From contig CAWKFQ010000017.1 in assembly GCA_963848955.1 (NCBI GenBank), positions 372,001 to 436,000 of the forward strand: DNA of 64,000 nucleotides, in the 5' to 3' direction. This stretch comes from DASUPK01 sp963848955 (lineage in GTDB: Bacteria > Actinomycetota > Thermoleophilia > Solirubrobacterales > 70-9). The position numbers and the translations under genes are program-made. The notes under the pieces were generated by a model. The model ran no database searches and was not told the origin of the DNA. It saw nothing but the letters and a program-made list of their open reading frames with translations. Numbering within the stretch: position 1 is the stretch's first letter; every line of letters begins with the position of its first letter. Of the stretch, positions 44,407 through 52,713 are shown in pieces.

Positions 44407-45198
44407 CTAGGCGGCGCCCGCTCGGGGGCGGCTCGGAAACGGCGATGCTCTCTCTCCGGCCGCCTCGTCGGACGGCCTGCCGAAGGCCCTGGCGAGGAGC
44501 ACGCTCGCCTCGAAGAGCAGGATCAGCGGCACCGCCTCGATCAGCATCGTGACCGGATCGGTGCCCGGCAACAGCGCGGCGACGATGATGAGGATCACGT
44601 ACGCGTAGCGTCGGTTCTGGGCGAGCTGCTCGGGGGTGACGATGCCCAGCCTGGTGACCGCGAGGATCCCGATCGGCAACTGGAAGATGCAGGCCCATCA
44701 CGCCGAGCGTCAGGGTGAAGAAGCTGTAGTAGTCGCGGGCGCGGATCTGGATGTTGAACTGGTTGTCGTTGAAGTTGAGGAGGAACTTGGTCGCGGCCGG
44801 CAGGACCACGAAGTAGCCGAAGACGACCCCGGCCACGAAGAGGACCGGAACCATGAGCAGGAAGGGAACGACGACGCGCTTCTCCCGTGTTCGTCAGCGC
44901 CGGCAGGACGAACGCGTAGGCCTGGTAGAGGATCACCGGCAGGGCGATCACCAGGGCCGCGTAGGCGCTGATCGTCACGGTGGTGGTGAAGGGCTCCGCG
45001 ACCCCGAAGGTGATCGGCGTCGCGGTTGCCGGGCAGCGGCGCGTTCGCGATGTCGAGCAGCCGGCTGTTCTGCCAGAAGCAGAGCGCGAACGCGACGACG
45101 AGCGCGGAGATCGAGATGATGATGCGCGTCCGGAGCTCGTCGAGGTGCTCGACGAGCGTAAGCCGGTCCTCGAAGTCGACCGGCCGCAGCCGGGCCAT
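44407..45198 (-). CDS. tatC: Twin-arginine translocase subunit TatC (frameshifted)
   Basis: Multi-span core of the Tat export system. It starts MARLRPVDFEDRLTLVEHLD with the family signature EHLDELRTRII. It continues FTTTVTISAYAALVIALPVI, LYQAYAFVLPALT, FVAGVVFGYFVVLPAATKFL and NFNDNQFNIQIRARDYYSFF. It ends in helices PIGILAVTRLGIVTPEQLAQ and YVILIIVAALLPGTDPVTM. The frame changes near 45030, 44885 and 44690. It follows tatA by three bases. The Rieske protein at 50119 is a likely Tat client. Confidence 0.88.
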
Positions 45199-45201
45199 TG
45201 C

Positions 45202-45480
45202 CTAGGCCTTGTTCTCGGTGACGATCTCGCCCTCGACGGGCTCCGCGGGCTGCTCCGCCGCGGCACCGGCCGCAGGCTGAGCCGGCTGCGATTCGCTCGC
45301 CTGCAGCTCGCGGCGCTTCTCCTCGGGGGAGTCCTTGTCCTTGTCCCCGGAGATCGAGTTCTTGAACTCGCGGATCCCGCGACCCATCGACTGGCCCAGC
45401 TCCGGCAGGCGCTTCGGCCCGAAGATGATCAGAACGATGATGAGGACGACGGCTATCTCAAGCGGTCCAATGTTGGGCAT
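45202..45480 (-). CDS. tatA: Twin-arginine translocase subunit TatA
   Basis: A 92-residue protein with one N-terminal membrane helix (MPNIGPLEIAVVLIIVLIIF), the FGPKRLPELGQSMGRGIREF hinge and amphipathic helix, and a charged tail. It is the pore-forming component of Tat export and is followed directly by tatC. Confidence 0.92.
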   Translation of the reverse strand: MPNIGPLEIAVVLIIVLIIFGPKRLPELGQSMGRGIREFKNSISGDKDKDSPEEKRRELQASESQPAQPAAGAAAEQPAEPVEGEIVTENKA

Positions 45481-45534
45481 CGAGCGGGATGTTAGCGGCA
45501 GGCGGGCGGGCTGCCCGCAACTGTTATCTAACGC

Positions 45535-46139
45535 TTAGTTCGGCTGCGCGGCGCCGCCGTTCGGGTTTTCGTCCTGTGGGAAGTTGAGGTAGAAGCGGCT
45601 GGCCGTGGGCTCGGTCTGGCCCTGGTACTTGCTGCCGGCCTCGCGCGCGCCGTAGGCGTTCTCGACCGAGCCCGTCCATGCGCATGAACGAGATCTGCCC
45701 GATCGGCATCCCGTGGTAGATCGTGATCGGCAGGGTCGCGAGGTTGGAGAGCTCGAGGGTGAGGTTCCCCTCGAAGCCGGGATCCACGAAGCCGGCGGTG
45801 CTGTGGATCACCAGCCCTAGACGGCCGAGCGAGCGATTTGCCCTCGAGGCGCGCCACCAGGTCATCGGGCAGGCGAACCCGCTCCAGCGTCTGCCCGAGG
45901 ACGAACTCGCCCGGGTGCAGGACGAACGGCTCGTCGTCCTCGACCGTGACCAGCTCGGTCAGGTTCTCCATGGGCTCGCGCACGTCGATGTACGGGTAGC
46001 GCGAGTTGTTGAAGACGCGGAAGCTCCGATCCACCCTCATGTCGACGCTCGAGGGCTGCACGAGCGTCTCGTCGTAGGGGTCGAAAACCAGCCGTCCGGC
46101 GGCGATCTCCTCCTTGATCGTGCGGTCGCTGAGAACCAT
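45535..46139 (-). CDS. dcd: dCTP deaminase (frameshifted)
   Basis: Deaminates dCTP to dUTP (or on to dUMP in bifunctional forms). Blocks are MVLSDRTIKEEIAAGRLVF, QPSSVDMRVDRSFRVF, FVLHPGEFVLGQTLERVRLP, RLGLVIHSTAGFVDPGFEG and SNLATLPITIYHGMPIGQIS, ending GGAAQPN. Shifts near 45835 and 45675 divide the frame. Joined, the protein is about 200 residues, normal for the family. Confidence 0.88.
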
Positions 46140-46288
46140 GGCTAAACGGGTCGCTCCTCGGCGGAGCGCCCTTGCACAAGTTTATTCCGCGCTCTTCCGG
46201 GGAAGCGACTGCGGATTATCCGCAAGGTTCGAAACAACCCACTTTTCGGCTAAAGATCCGGCACGAGGCTCCCGATATCTCCCCCACG

Positions 46289-46651
46289 ATGGACGTTCCA
46301 AGGCGCACAAAGACTGAGCCCGAGGCGAGTGTCGCCCAAAATACGGGTGGCAAGTCCGCCGAGGGGATGCACGCCTGCCCCAGCTGCTCCTCGGTTCTGG
46401 TGCAGCCGGCCAACTGGCACGAGCAGGGCGACGGCCACTGGAACGTCGAGCTCCGCTGCCCCGAGTGTGAGTGGTGGGGCCTGGACAGCTACTCCCAGAG
46501 CGAGGTCGACCACTACGACGAGGAACTCGATCGCGGTGGCCAGGAGCTGATCGAGGACCTGCGCGCCCTCACCCGGGCGAACATGGAGGAAGAGGCCGAC
46601 CGCTTGGCCGGCGCGCTGGCGAGCGACTGCATCCTCCCCGAAGACTTCTAG
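46289..46651 (+). CDS. Zinc-ribbon protein, function unknown
   Basis: A 120-residue protein starting MDVPRRTKTEPEASVAQ. Two Cys-x2-Cys pairs (HACPSCSSV and LRCPECEWWG, about 35 apart) form a zinc ribbon. A negatively charged helical tail (VDHYDEELDRGGQELIEDLR, then EEADRLAGALASDCI) follows. The start at 46289 is the first ATG of the conserved part; an earlier ATG at 46172 would add an AT-rich segment that does not look coding. Confidence 0.65.
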   Translation: MDVPRRTKTEPEASVAQNTGGKSAEGMHACPSCSSVLVQPANWHEQGDGHWNVELRCPECEWWGLDSYSQSEVDHYDEELDRGGQELIEDLRALTRANMEEEADRLAGALASDCILPEDF

Positions 46652-46662
46652 GCGTTACCCGA

Positions 46663-46683
46663 GGGTGCGCGACAGCGCAACCC
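46663..46683. terminator. Hairpin after the zinc-ribbon gene
   Basis: GGGTGCGC, loop GACA, GCGCAACCC form an 8-9 bp stem with one bulge, 12 bases after the gene stop. A close relative lies at 48549-48569. Confidence 0.4.
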
Positions 46684-46726
46684 GACTAACGAAGTACCAC
46701 TCCAATCGAGTCACCTCCCTGTGAGT

Positions 46727-46754
46727 AGAAGAGCGGCCCTCGGGCCGCTCTTCT
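46727..46754. terminator. Bidirectional terminator hairpin
   Basis: A 13-bp perfect stem (AGAAGAGCGGCCC / GGGCCGCTCTTCT) with a two-base centre lies between convergent genes. The A- and T-rich ends suit termination in both directions, for the zinc-ribbon gene and for the prenyltransferase gene, whose stop it touches. Confidence 0.8.
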
Positions 46755-47735
46755 TCATGAGTAGCGCTCGACGACCCCGTCGGCGATCATCCCGAGCAGC
46801 TGACGCTCCTCGTCGGTGAAGTCCTCGGAGCCGATCAGCCCCTTGGCGCGCTCGATCCCCTCCTTGGCCCGGATCCGCACCTGATCGAGGGCATCGGTCG
46901 CCGCGATCCGGTCGCAGATCTCCTCCGCCCCGGCGGCGTCGAGGCCCTCGAGCCCGACCGACTCGAGCCCGGGATCCAGCCGGCGAGCGAGGATCAGCGG
47001 CAGCGTCACCGTTCCGTCGAGCAGATCCGTGCCGCGCGCCTTCCCGGTTCGCTCCGGCGGGCCGGTGACGTCGAGCACGTCATCGAGCAGCTGGAAGCCG
47101 AGCCCGATCTCACGGCCGAAGCTGGCCAGGTCCTCCGTCCCGGGGCCCCCCGAGGCGAGGCGCCCGAGCCGGCAGGCCGACTCGAACAGCCTCGCGGTCT
47201 TCAGGGAGCAGCGCTTCAGGTAGCGCTCCTCGCTGATCGACGTGTCGTATGCGTCGCTGCGCTGGGCGAGCTCGCCGAGCGCGAGCGCAACCGAGGCCGA
47301 GCTGAGCTCGGCGACCTCCGCGCCACCTTCGCCGTCAGCCAGCTCCGCGAAGGCGCGGGAGAGGAGCAGGTCCCCCACGCCGACTGCGCGGTCGCGGCCC
47401 GCGCGGGCCACCACGGTCGGGCGTCCTCGCCGCACCGGCGCACCATCGAGCACGTCGTCGTGGACGAGCGTCGCCATGTGGAGCAGCTCAACGGCCGTGG
47501 CTGCGCGAATCGCCCGCTCGCCCGCCCCGTCGCCCGCGGCCATCAGCACGAGGATCGGGCGAAGCCGCTTGCCGCCGGCCCGCAGCGTCGCCTCGGCCTC
47601 CTCGCCCAGCTTCGGCCCGTAGGCACCGGCGAGCTCGGTGAGCCGGTCCTCGACGACGGCCATTCGTGCGGGAAGCCAGGCGCTCGCGGCGTCCATCACG
47701 GCGGTTACGGGAGGTGGCACGGAGGAGCGGGTCAT
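46755..47735 (-). CDS. Polyprenyl diphosphate synthase (menaquinone side chain)
   Basis: A 326-residue trans-prenyltransferase. Substrate motifs are GGKRLRPILVLMAAG, the first Asp-rich site LVHDDVLDGAPVRRGRPT and the second GFQLLDDVLDVTG. Small residues before the first motif suggest a medium-to-long chain product, as in hepta- to nonaprenyl synthases. Its ATG overlaps the stop of menG, tying it to menaquinone synthesis. Confidence 0.88.
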   Translation of the reverse strand: MTRSSVPPPVTAVMDAASAWLPARMAVVEDRLTELAGAYGPKLGEEAEATLRAGGKRLRPILVLMAAGDGAGERAIRAATAVELLHMATLVHDDVLDGAPVRRGRPTVVARAGRDRAVGVGDLLLSRAFAELADGEGGAEVAELSSASVALALGELAQRSDAYDTSISEERYLKRCSLKTARLFESACRLGRLASGGPGTEDLASFGREIGLGFQLLDDVLDVTGPPERTGKARGTDLLDGTVTLPLILARRLDPGLESVGLEGLDAAGAEEICDRIAATDALDQVRIRAKEGIERAKGLIGSEDFTDEERQLLGMIADGVVERYS

Positions 47736-48481
47736 GCGGGCTTGGTCGCGCTGTGGATCCCGATGATGCCGCCGGCGAGCAGGAGCCAGCGGATCTCGGT
47801 GAGGCCCGCGTCATCGAGCATCTCCGCGAGCTTCTCCGGCTCGGGGAACGTCCGTACCGAATCGGGCAGGTAGCTGTAGGCGTCGGGATCGCCGGCGAGC
47901 GTGCCGAGCACCGGCACCAGGCGGTCGAACCAGAGCGAGTAGAAGCCCGCCAGCGGCTGACGCTGGGGACGGCTGATCTCCAGGATCACCAGGCGCCCCG
48001 CCGGCCGCAGCACCCGCGTCATCTCGGAGATCCCGCGAGGCAGGTCGGCCAGGTTGCGTGCTCCGAAGCCGATCGTCACGGCGTCGAAGCTCGCGTCCCC
48101 GTAGGGAAGGTCGAGCGCGTCCGCCCAGCCGAACTCCACCGGCAGGCCCTCGTCCCCGCTCTTGCGGCGGGCGAGCTCGAGCATCGGCTCGGAGAAGTCG
48201 CAGCCCACCACCCGTCCGTCCGGCCCGATGCGGCGACGCAGCTCGAGCGCCAGGTCGCCCGTGCCGCAGCAGACGTCGAGGGCGTTCGAGCCCGGACCCA
48301 CTTGAGCCCGCTCCACCGCCCGCTGGCGCCACTCGTGGTGGAGCCCGGCGGTCATCGCCGAGTTCATCAGGTCGTAGACGCCGGCGATCCGGTCGAACAT
48401 GCCGCGGACCTGGTCCGCAAACTCATCGGAGTCGCGCTCCGGGATCCCGCTCTGGGCCTCGGTATCGGGCGAGACACTCAT
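47732..48481 (-). CDS. menG: Demethylmenaquinone methyltransferase MenG/UbiE
   Basis: A 249-residue SAM-dependent methyltransferase making menaquinone. UbiE/MenG signatures are VRGMFDRIAGVYDLMNSAMT, ALDVCCGTGDLALELRR, GCDFSEPMLELAR and TIGFGARNLADLPRGISEM. The C-terminal part has YSYLPDSVRTFPEPEKLAEM. It is coupled to the prenyl synthase gene by a four-base overlap. Confidence 0.93.
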   Translation of the reverse strand: MSVSPDTEAQSGIPERDSDEFADQVRGMFDRIAGVYDLMNSAMTAGLHHEWRQRAVERAQVGPGSNALDVCCGTGDLALELRRRIGPDGRVVGCDFSEPMLELARRKSGDEGLPVEFGWADALDLPYGDASFDAVTIGFGARNLADLPRGISEMTRVLRPAGRLVILEISRPQRQPLAGFYSLWFDRLVPVLGTLAGDPDAYSYLPDSVRTFPEPEKLAEMLDDAGLTEIRWLLLAGGIIGIHSATKPA

Positions 48482-48548
48482 CGATTCGAGATTAGGCGAT
48501 CAGGGTTGCCAAGCCGAACGCGCCCGACCCGCACGCCCGGGTATGGAA

Positions 48549-48569
48549 GGGCGCGCGACAGCGCGACCC
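48549..48569. terminator. Hairpin between menG and the qcr operon
   Basis: GGGCGCGC, loop GACA, GCGCGACCC repeats the pattern at 46663-46683. It lies about 35 bases beyond the end of the qcr operon (48604) and may end its transcription. Confidence 0.4.
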
Positions 48570-48603
48570 GTGATGGGTGGGAGGACGTGCGGGCAGGTGC
48601 TGG

Positions 48604-49305
48604 TTAGTTCAGCGACGCGAGATAGGCCGTCAGGGCCTGGAACTTCTGCGGCGGCAGGCTTTGGAAGGAGGGCATGATGCCCGGGCCGACGTCGAGGGAG
48701 CGCGCGATCGCGGCCCGCGGGATCCGCGCGCCGATGTGGGTCAGATCCGGGCCGGGTCCTTCGTTGCCGTTCTCGCCGAGCTTGTGACAGGCGAGGCAAC
48801 CGGACTGGGCCACCACCTCCTTGCCGGGTTCGAGGGCGGCCGACGTCTGCAGGTCGATCTGGCTGGGCGGCCCGGCGGTCGCGCCGAGGAAGGTCAGGTA
48901 TGCGATCGCGATGACCGTCAGGATCCCAGCGGTTGTGGCGATCGGCCTGCGCTCCGGCCTGCGCTCCGAATTGCGGTCGTAGAAGGGCAGGAGCAGGAGC
49001 AGGACCATCGCCAGCGTCGGGATGCCGACGGTGGCGAGGGGGACCGCCCAGACGGGCTTGAGCACCCGGAGAAGCTCGAACAGGAAGAAGAAGTACCACT
49101 CGGGCCGTGGGGTGTAGGTGGTTGTGGTCGGATCGACCTTCGGGCCCTGCTCGGCGCCGAGCACGATCGACAGGGCCACGATGACCAGAGCGACGATGAG
49201 CGCCATCGTCGAGTCCTTGAGCACCGCGTACGGGAAGAACGGCTTGCCCTTCTTCTTCAGGACCTCGTAGTCGCGGAGGTACTTCTCCTTCTCGCCCCTG
49301 TTCAT
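48604..49305 (-). CDS. qcrC: Menaquinol:cytochrome c reductase subunit, cytochrome b C-terminal part fused to cytochrome c
   Basis: A 233-residue membrane protein resembling Bacillus QcrC. Subunit-IV-like helices (STMALIVALVIVALSIVLGA, the PEWYFFFLFELLR quinol-site motif, LATVGIPTLAMVLLLLLPF) are followed by one more helix and a haem-c domain with SGCLACHKLGENG and a distal Met in GPGIMPSFQSL. It overlaps the cytochrome b gene by four bases. Confidence 0.9.
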   Translation of the reverse strand: MNRGEKEKYLRDYEVLKKKGKPFFPYAVLKDSTMALIVALVIVALSIVLGAEQGPKVDPTTTTYTPRPEWYFFFLFELLRVLKPVWAVPLATVGIPTLAMVLLLLLPFYDRNSERRPERRPIATTAGILTVIAIAYLTFLGATAGPPSQIDLQTSAALEPGKEVVAQSGCLACHKLGENGNEGPGPDLTHIGARIPRAAIARSLDVGPGIMPSFQSLPPQKFQALTAYLASLN

Positions 49306-50114
49306 CCCACCTCCTCCTTGGGCACGGCGGTCTTGGGCTTACCGGTCTTCATCCACGGCGGCGCCGTGGTGCCGAGCTTGACGACGAGATAGAGGTGGGC
49401 GCCGATCAGGGCGATGATCAGGCCGGGCACTAAGAGCATGTGGATCGCGTAGAACCGCGACAGCGTTGTCGCTCCGATCTCCGGGCCGGCTCTCAGGAAG
49501 TCCGCCAGGTACGGCCCCACGATCGGACCGGTGCCGGTGATGTTGTTGGCGACGATCGTCGCCCAGTAGGAGCGCTGATCGAAGGGCAGCAGATAGCCCG
49601 TGAGCCCCATGATCAGGGTGAGGATCAGGAGCGTGACCCCGATCACCCAGTTGAGCTCCCGCGGGTACTTGTAGGCGCCGAAGAAGAAGACGCGACCCAT
49701 GTGCAGGAAGATGCAGATGATCATCACCGAGGCGCCCCACTTGTGCATGCCGCGGACGAACTCGCCCATCCAGACGTCGTTGGTGAGGTGGGTGATCGAG
49801 CCGTAGGCCTGGGTCGGCGATGGCGTGTAGTACATCGCCAGGAAGACTCCGGTCAGCGCCTGGAAGACGAACGCGAACAGGGTGGCGGACCCCAGCGTGT
49901 AGAACCAGTTGGTGCCCTTGGGCACCTTCCGGTAGAGCATCGCGGTGAGGAAGCTCGAGCCGCCGGTCCGTTCGTCGAGCCAGCCAACGACATCGGTGCC
50001 GGCCTCCTTGGCGGCCTCCGCCGGCCCGGCCCCGTTCGCCCCATTGGCGCCATTGGTCCGCTGCCCGGGCGGCGCCGGGCGGCTGAGCGGTCCTGGTCTC
50101 GGAAGCTTCGGCAT
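49302..50114 (-). CDS. qcrB: Menaquinol:cytochrome c reductase cytochrome b (b6-type) subunit
   Basis: A 270-residue four-helix cytochrome b. Haem-ligand His pairs lie in VRGMHKWGASVMIICIFLHM and FYAIHMLLVPGLIIALIGAH. The Qo-site region is GLTGYLLPFDQRSYWA. A proline- and alanine-rich cytoplasmic extension precedes the core (about 45 residues). The start at 50114 (MPKLPRPGPL) lies five bases after the Rieske gene. Confidence 0.92.
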   Translation of the reverse strand: MPKLPRPGPLSRPAPPGQRTNGANGANGAGPAEAAKEAGTDVVGWLDERTGGSSFLTAMLYRKVPKGTNWFYTLGSATLFAFVFQALTGVFLAMYYTPSPTQAYGSITHLTNDVWMGEFVRGMHKWGASVMIICIFLHMGRVFFFGAYKYPRELNWVIGVTLLILTLIMGLTGYLLPFDQRSYWATIVANNITGTGPIVGPYLADFLRAGPEIGATTLSRFYAIHMLLVPGLIIALIGAHLYLVVKLGTTAPPWMKTGKPKTAVPKEEVG

Positions 50115-50118
50115 GGCT

Positions 50119-50817
50119 CTACGGCGGCGGCGGCACTGAGGGCCGCGGCGGGTAGATGTAGTTCCAGATGCCACCGGTGAACTCGCCCGGATCCCGCGCT
50201 CGGACCGGATCGAGGCTGTTGGTGACGCTGTAGCGGGGGCCGACCTCGACCTGGCCGTTGGTCACCCGGGTCTGAAAGCGGTCGAGCGGACGAACCGGGG
50301 GCCCGCCGATCCGCTCGCCGACGAAGCCGTAGACACCGCCGTGGCACGGGCAGATGAAATTGCCGCTCGCCTGGACGAAACGGACCGGGCACCCGACGTG
50401 GGCGCAACGGGTCGAGATCGCGATGAACTCGCCCGAAGTCTCCGGCGGGTAGCCCTTTTCCTTCGCCGCGGGCGAGTTGGTGATCTCCGGATTCCCCTGC
50501 CGGATGTAGGCAGTGGTCTTGCCCGTTTCGCCGATCCCCTCAACGGCGGTGATCACGACCGGCCGGTAGGTATCGGGTGTGAAGTCGGTGGTCGGGCCGA
50601 CCACCTGCCAGGGCTCGGACTCCTCCTCGAAGAGCGGGGCGACGGCGAACCCGACCGCCGGAAGCGCGACGGCGGCGACCGCCACGCCACCCACGGCCTG
50701 GACGCCGATCGTGAAGACCGTGCGCCGGGTCATCGATTCGCCCTTGAAGTAGCCGGCAGGGTCCGCCTTCTTCAGGCTCTTCGGTGCCCCCTGCTTGTCA
50801 TTTCCCTCTTCAGCCAC
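50119..50817 (-). CDS. qcrA: Rieske iron-sulphur subunit of menaquinol:cytochrome c reductase
   Basis: A 232-residue protein with a twin-arginine-type anchor (ESMTRRTVFTIGVQAVGGVA). Rieske [2Fe-2S] ligands are in TRCAHVGCPVRF and FICPCHGGVYG, plus the GPPVRPLDRF segment. It passes electrons from menaquinol to cytochrome c. The GTG start overlaps by eight bases the stop of a small helical-protein gene upstream, so the operon may begin further up. Confidence 0.93.
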   Translation of the reverse strand: MAEEGNDKQGAPKSLKKADPAGYFKGESMTRRTVFTIGVQAVGGVAVAAVALPAVGFAVAPLFEEESEPWQVVGPTTDFTPDTYRPVVITAVEGIGETGKTTAYIRQGNPEITNSPAAKEKGYPPETSGEFIAISTRCAHVGCPVRFVQASGNFICPCHGGVYGFVGERIGGPPVRPLDRFQTRVTNGQVEVGPRYSVTNSLDPVRARDPGEFTGGIWNYIYPPRPSVPPPP

Positions 50818-51421
50818 GGTCCGGGAATCGCTCGCGGGCGAAGCCTATCGACTCGGCTGCACGCGCCAGAGCGTCGCCGAGGCCCGCCTCGACGGCCGTT
50901 TCGGCCGCGGCCGAAGCCAGCGATTCTCCAGCGTCGGGGTAGCCCTCCCGGAGCTTCTCCTTGGCTTCGAGGTGTTCCGGCGAAGCTCCCGCGGCGACCG
51001 CGGCGGTTGCCGCCAGCCAGAGCGCCCGGACCAGGTCGTCCGGGGGGCCGGGCTCGCCTTCAGCATGGATCTGTGCCACCAGGCTGATCAGGTCTGCGAG
51101 CTCGCCGACGGCGTCCAGGTCACCTCGAGCAGCGAGCCGCTCGAGGCCGAGGGCGTAGAGATAGTCGCCGGCGAGCAGGCGCAGGTCCGGGTCCGCGCCC
51201 TGGATCAGTCTCGAGCTCTCGTAGTGGAGCAGGTAGCCCTCACGGATCGCCTCGACCAGGAGGAGGTACTCGTCCGGTGCCTCCGCGGCCCTCGGGCCTG
51301 CCGCCGCGAGGGCACCCAGAGCCGGCTCCTCGTCCGAGTCGGTGATGTGCGGCGCGATCACGTTCTCCCCATCGCGAAGCAGGGCGGCAAGGGGGGCGAG
51401 GGAGATGCCGGTCGACGCCAT
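50810..51421 (-). CDS. Helical protein of unknown function next to the qcr operon
   Basis: A 203-residue alanine-, glutamate- and leucine-rich protein, MASTGISLAPLAALLRDGEN to GFARERFPDRG, predicted all-helical without membrane segments or motifs. The segments LLAGDYLYALGLERLA and LADLISLVAQIH resemble polyprenyl-synthase-like helix bundles, but without Asp-rich motifs. It overlaps the Rieske start by eight bases and so is co-translated. It might assist complex assembly. The function is not known to me. Confidence 0.6.
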   Translation of the reverse strand: MASTGISLAPLAALLRDGENVIAPHITDSDEEPALGALAAAGPRAAEAPDEYLLLVEAIREGYLLHYESSRLIQGADPDLRLLAGDYLYALGLERLAARGDLDAVGELADLISLVAQIHAEGEPGPPDDLVRALWLAATAAVAAGASPEHLEAKEKLREGYPDAGESLASAAAETAVEAGLGDALARAAESIGFARERFPDRG

Positions 51422-51450
51422 GCGGAAGCGCGAGGTTAGAGGGGCGATGC

Positions 51451-52713
51451 TCAGACGGCTTCGCGAAAGGCCTCGGCCGCCGCCTCGATCGTCACGCCGA
51501 TCGTCTGATCGTCGTGGGCGAGGGACGGGAACCAGGCTTCGAACTGCGAGGCGGGCGGGTAGACACCGCGATCGAGCAGGGCCCGGCAGAAGCGGCCGTA
51601 GGCGGCGGTGTCGCAGCCGCTCGCGCCCGCGAAGTCCCGGACCGGGTCGGCGGAGAAGAAGACGGTGACCAGACCGGGAACGCTCGCCACCTGCACGGGC
51701 CGGTCCCCGGCCGCCTCGCGCAGGCCTCCGGCGAGCCGCTCCGTGATCGCCGCGAGCCCGAGATAGGCGGCACCGTCGAGCTTGCGGAGGGTCGGCCAGT
51801 CCCGCCGCGACGGCCAGTGGGTTGCCCGACAGGGTCCCCGCCTGGTAGACGTCACCGGCGGGGGCGATGCGCTGCATCAGCTCCCTCGGGCCGCCGTAGG
51901 CGGCGGCGGGCAAGCCGCCACCCATGACCTTCCCCATCACGGTCAGGTCGCCCTCGACCCCGAGCAGCTCCTGCGCGCCGCCGCGCGCCACCCGGAAGCC
52001 GCTGATCACCTCGTCGAGGACAAGCAGCGCTCCCGCCTCTGCCGTTGCATCCCGCAGGTGCTCGAGGAACCCCGGGTCCGGCGGGACCACGCCCATGTTG
52101 GCCGGGATCGGCTCGGCGATCACGGCGGCGGGCCGGACCTGCGCGATCGCATCTGAGACCGCCTCCTCGTCGTTCCAGGGCACGATCACCGTGTCGGAGG
52201 CCTGCGCTTCGGTGACTCCCGGGCTCGCTGGAACCCCGGCCGTCGCGAGGCCCGACCCTCCCTCCGCGAGCAGCCCATCCACGTGGCCGTGGTAGGCGCC
52301 GGCGAACTTGACGATCTTGCTGCGGCCGGTGGCCGCCCGGGCGAGGCGCAGCGCGGACATCGTCGCCTCGGTCCCCGAACTGGTCATCCGGACCATCTCG
52401 ACGCTCGGGAAACGGCTGACGACCTCGGTGGCCAGGTCGACCTCCCCGGCGGTCGGCGCGCCATAGCTCGTCCCGCGATCGGCGGCCTGGCGGATGGCCT
52501 CGACTACGAGTGGATCGGCGTGGCCGAGGATCAGCGGCCCCCAGGAGGAGACCCAGTCGACGTAGCGGTTCCCGTCGACGTCCCAGATGTAGGGGCCCTC
52601 GCCGCGCTCGATGAAGATCGGGCTGCGGCCGATCTGCTGCATCGCCCTAACCGGGGAGTTGACCCCACCGGGCATCACCTTCAGCGCGCGCTCGTAGAGC
52701 TCCTCGGAGCGGC
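51451..52713 (-). CDS. hemL: Glutamate-1-semialdehyde 2,1-aminomutase (frameshifted)
   Basis: Makes 5-aminolaevulinate for tetrapyrroles. Blocks are RALKVMPGGVNSPVRAM, YVDWVSSWGPLILGHADP, SSGTEATMSALRLAR, FAGAYHGHVDGLL, LVLDEVISGFRVARGG and the PLP lysine in VMGKVMGGGLPAAAYGG. The frame shifts near 51810, after TLSGNPLAVAAGLA. No ATG occurs at the expected N-terminus (ALIGRSEELYERAL). An ATA sits where the start should be, so the start is unresolved and near 52713. Confidence 0.9.
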
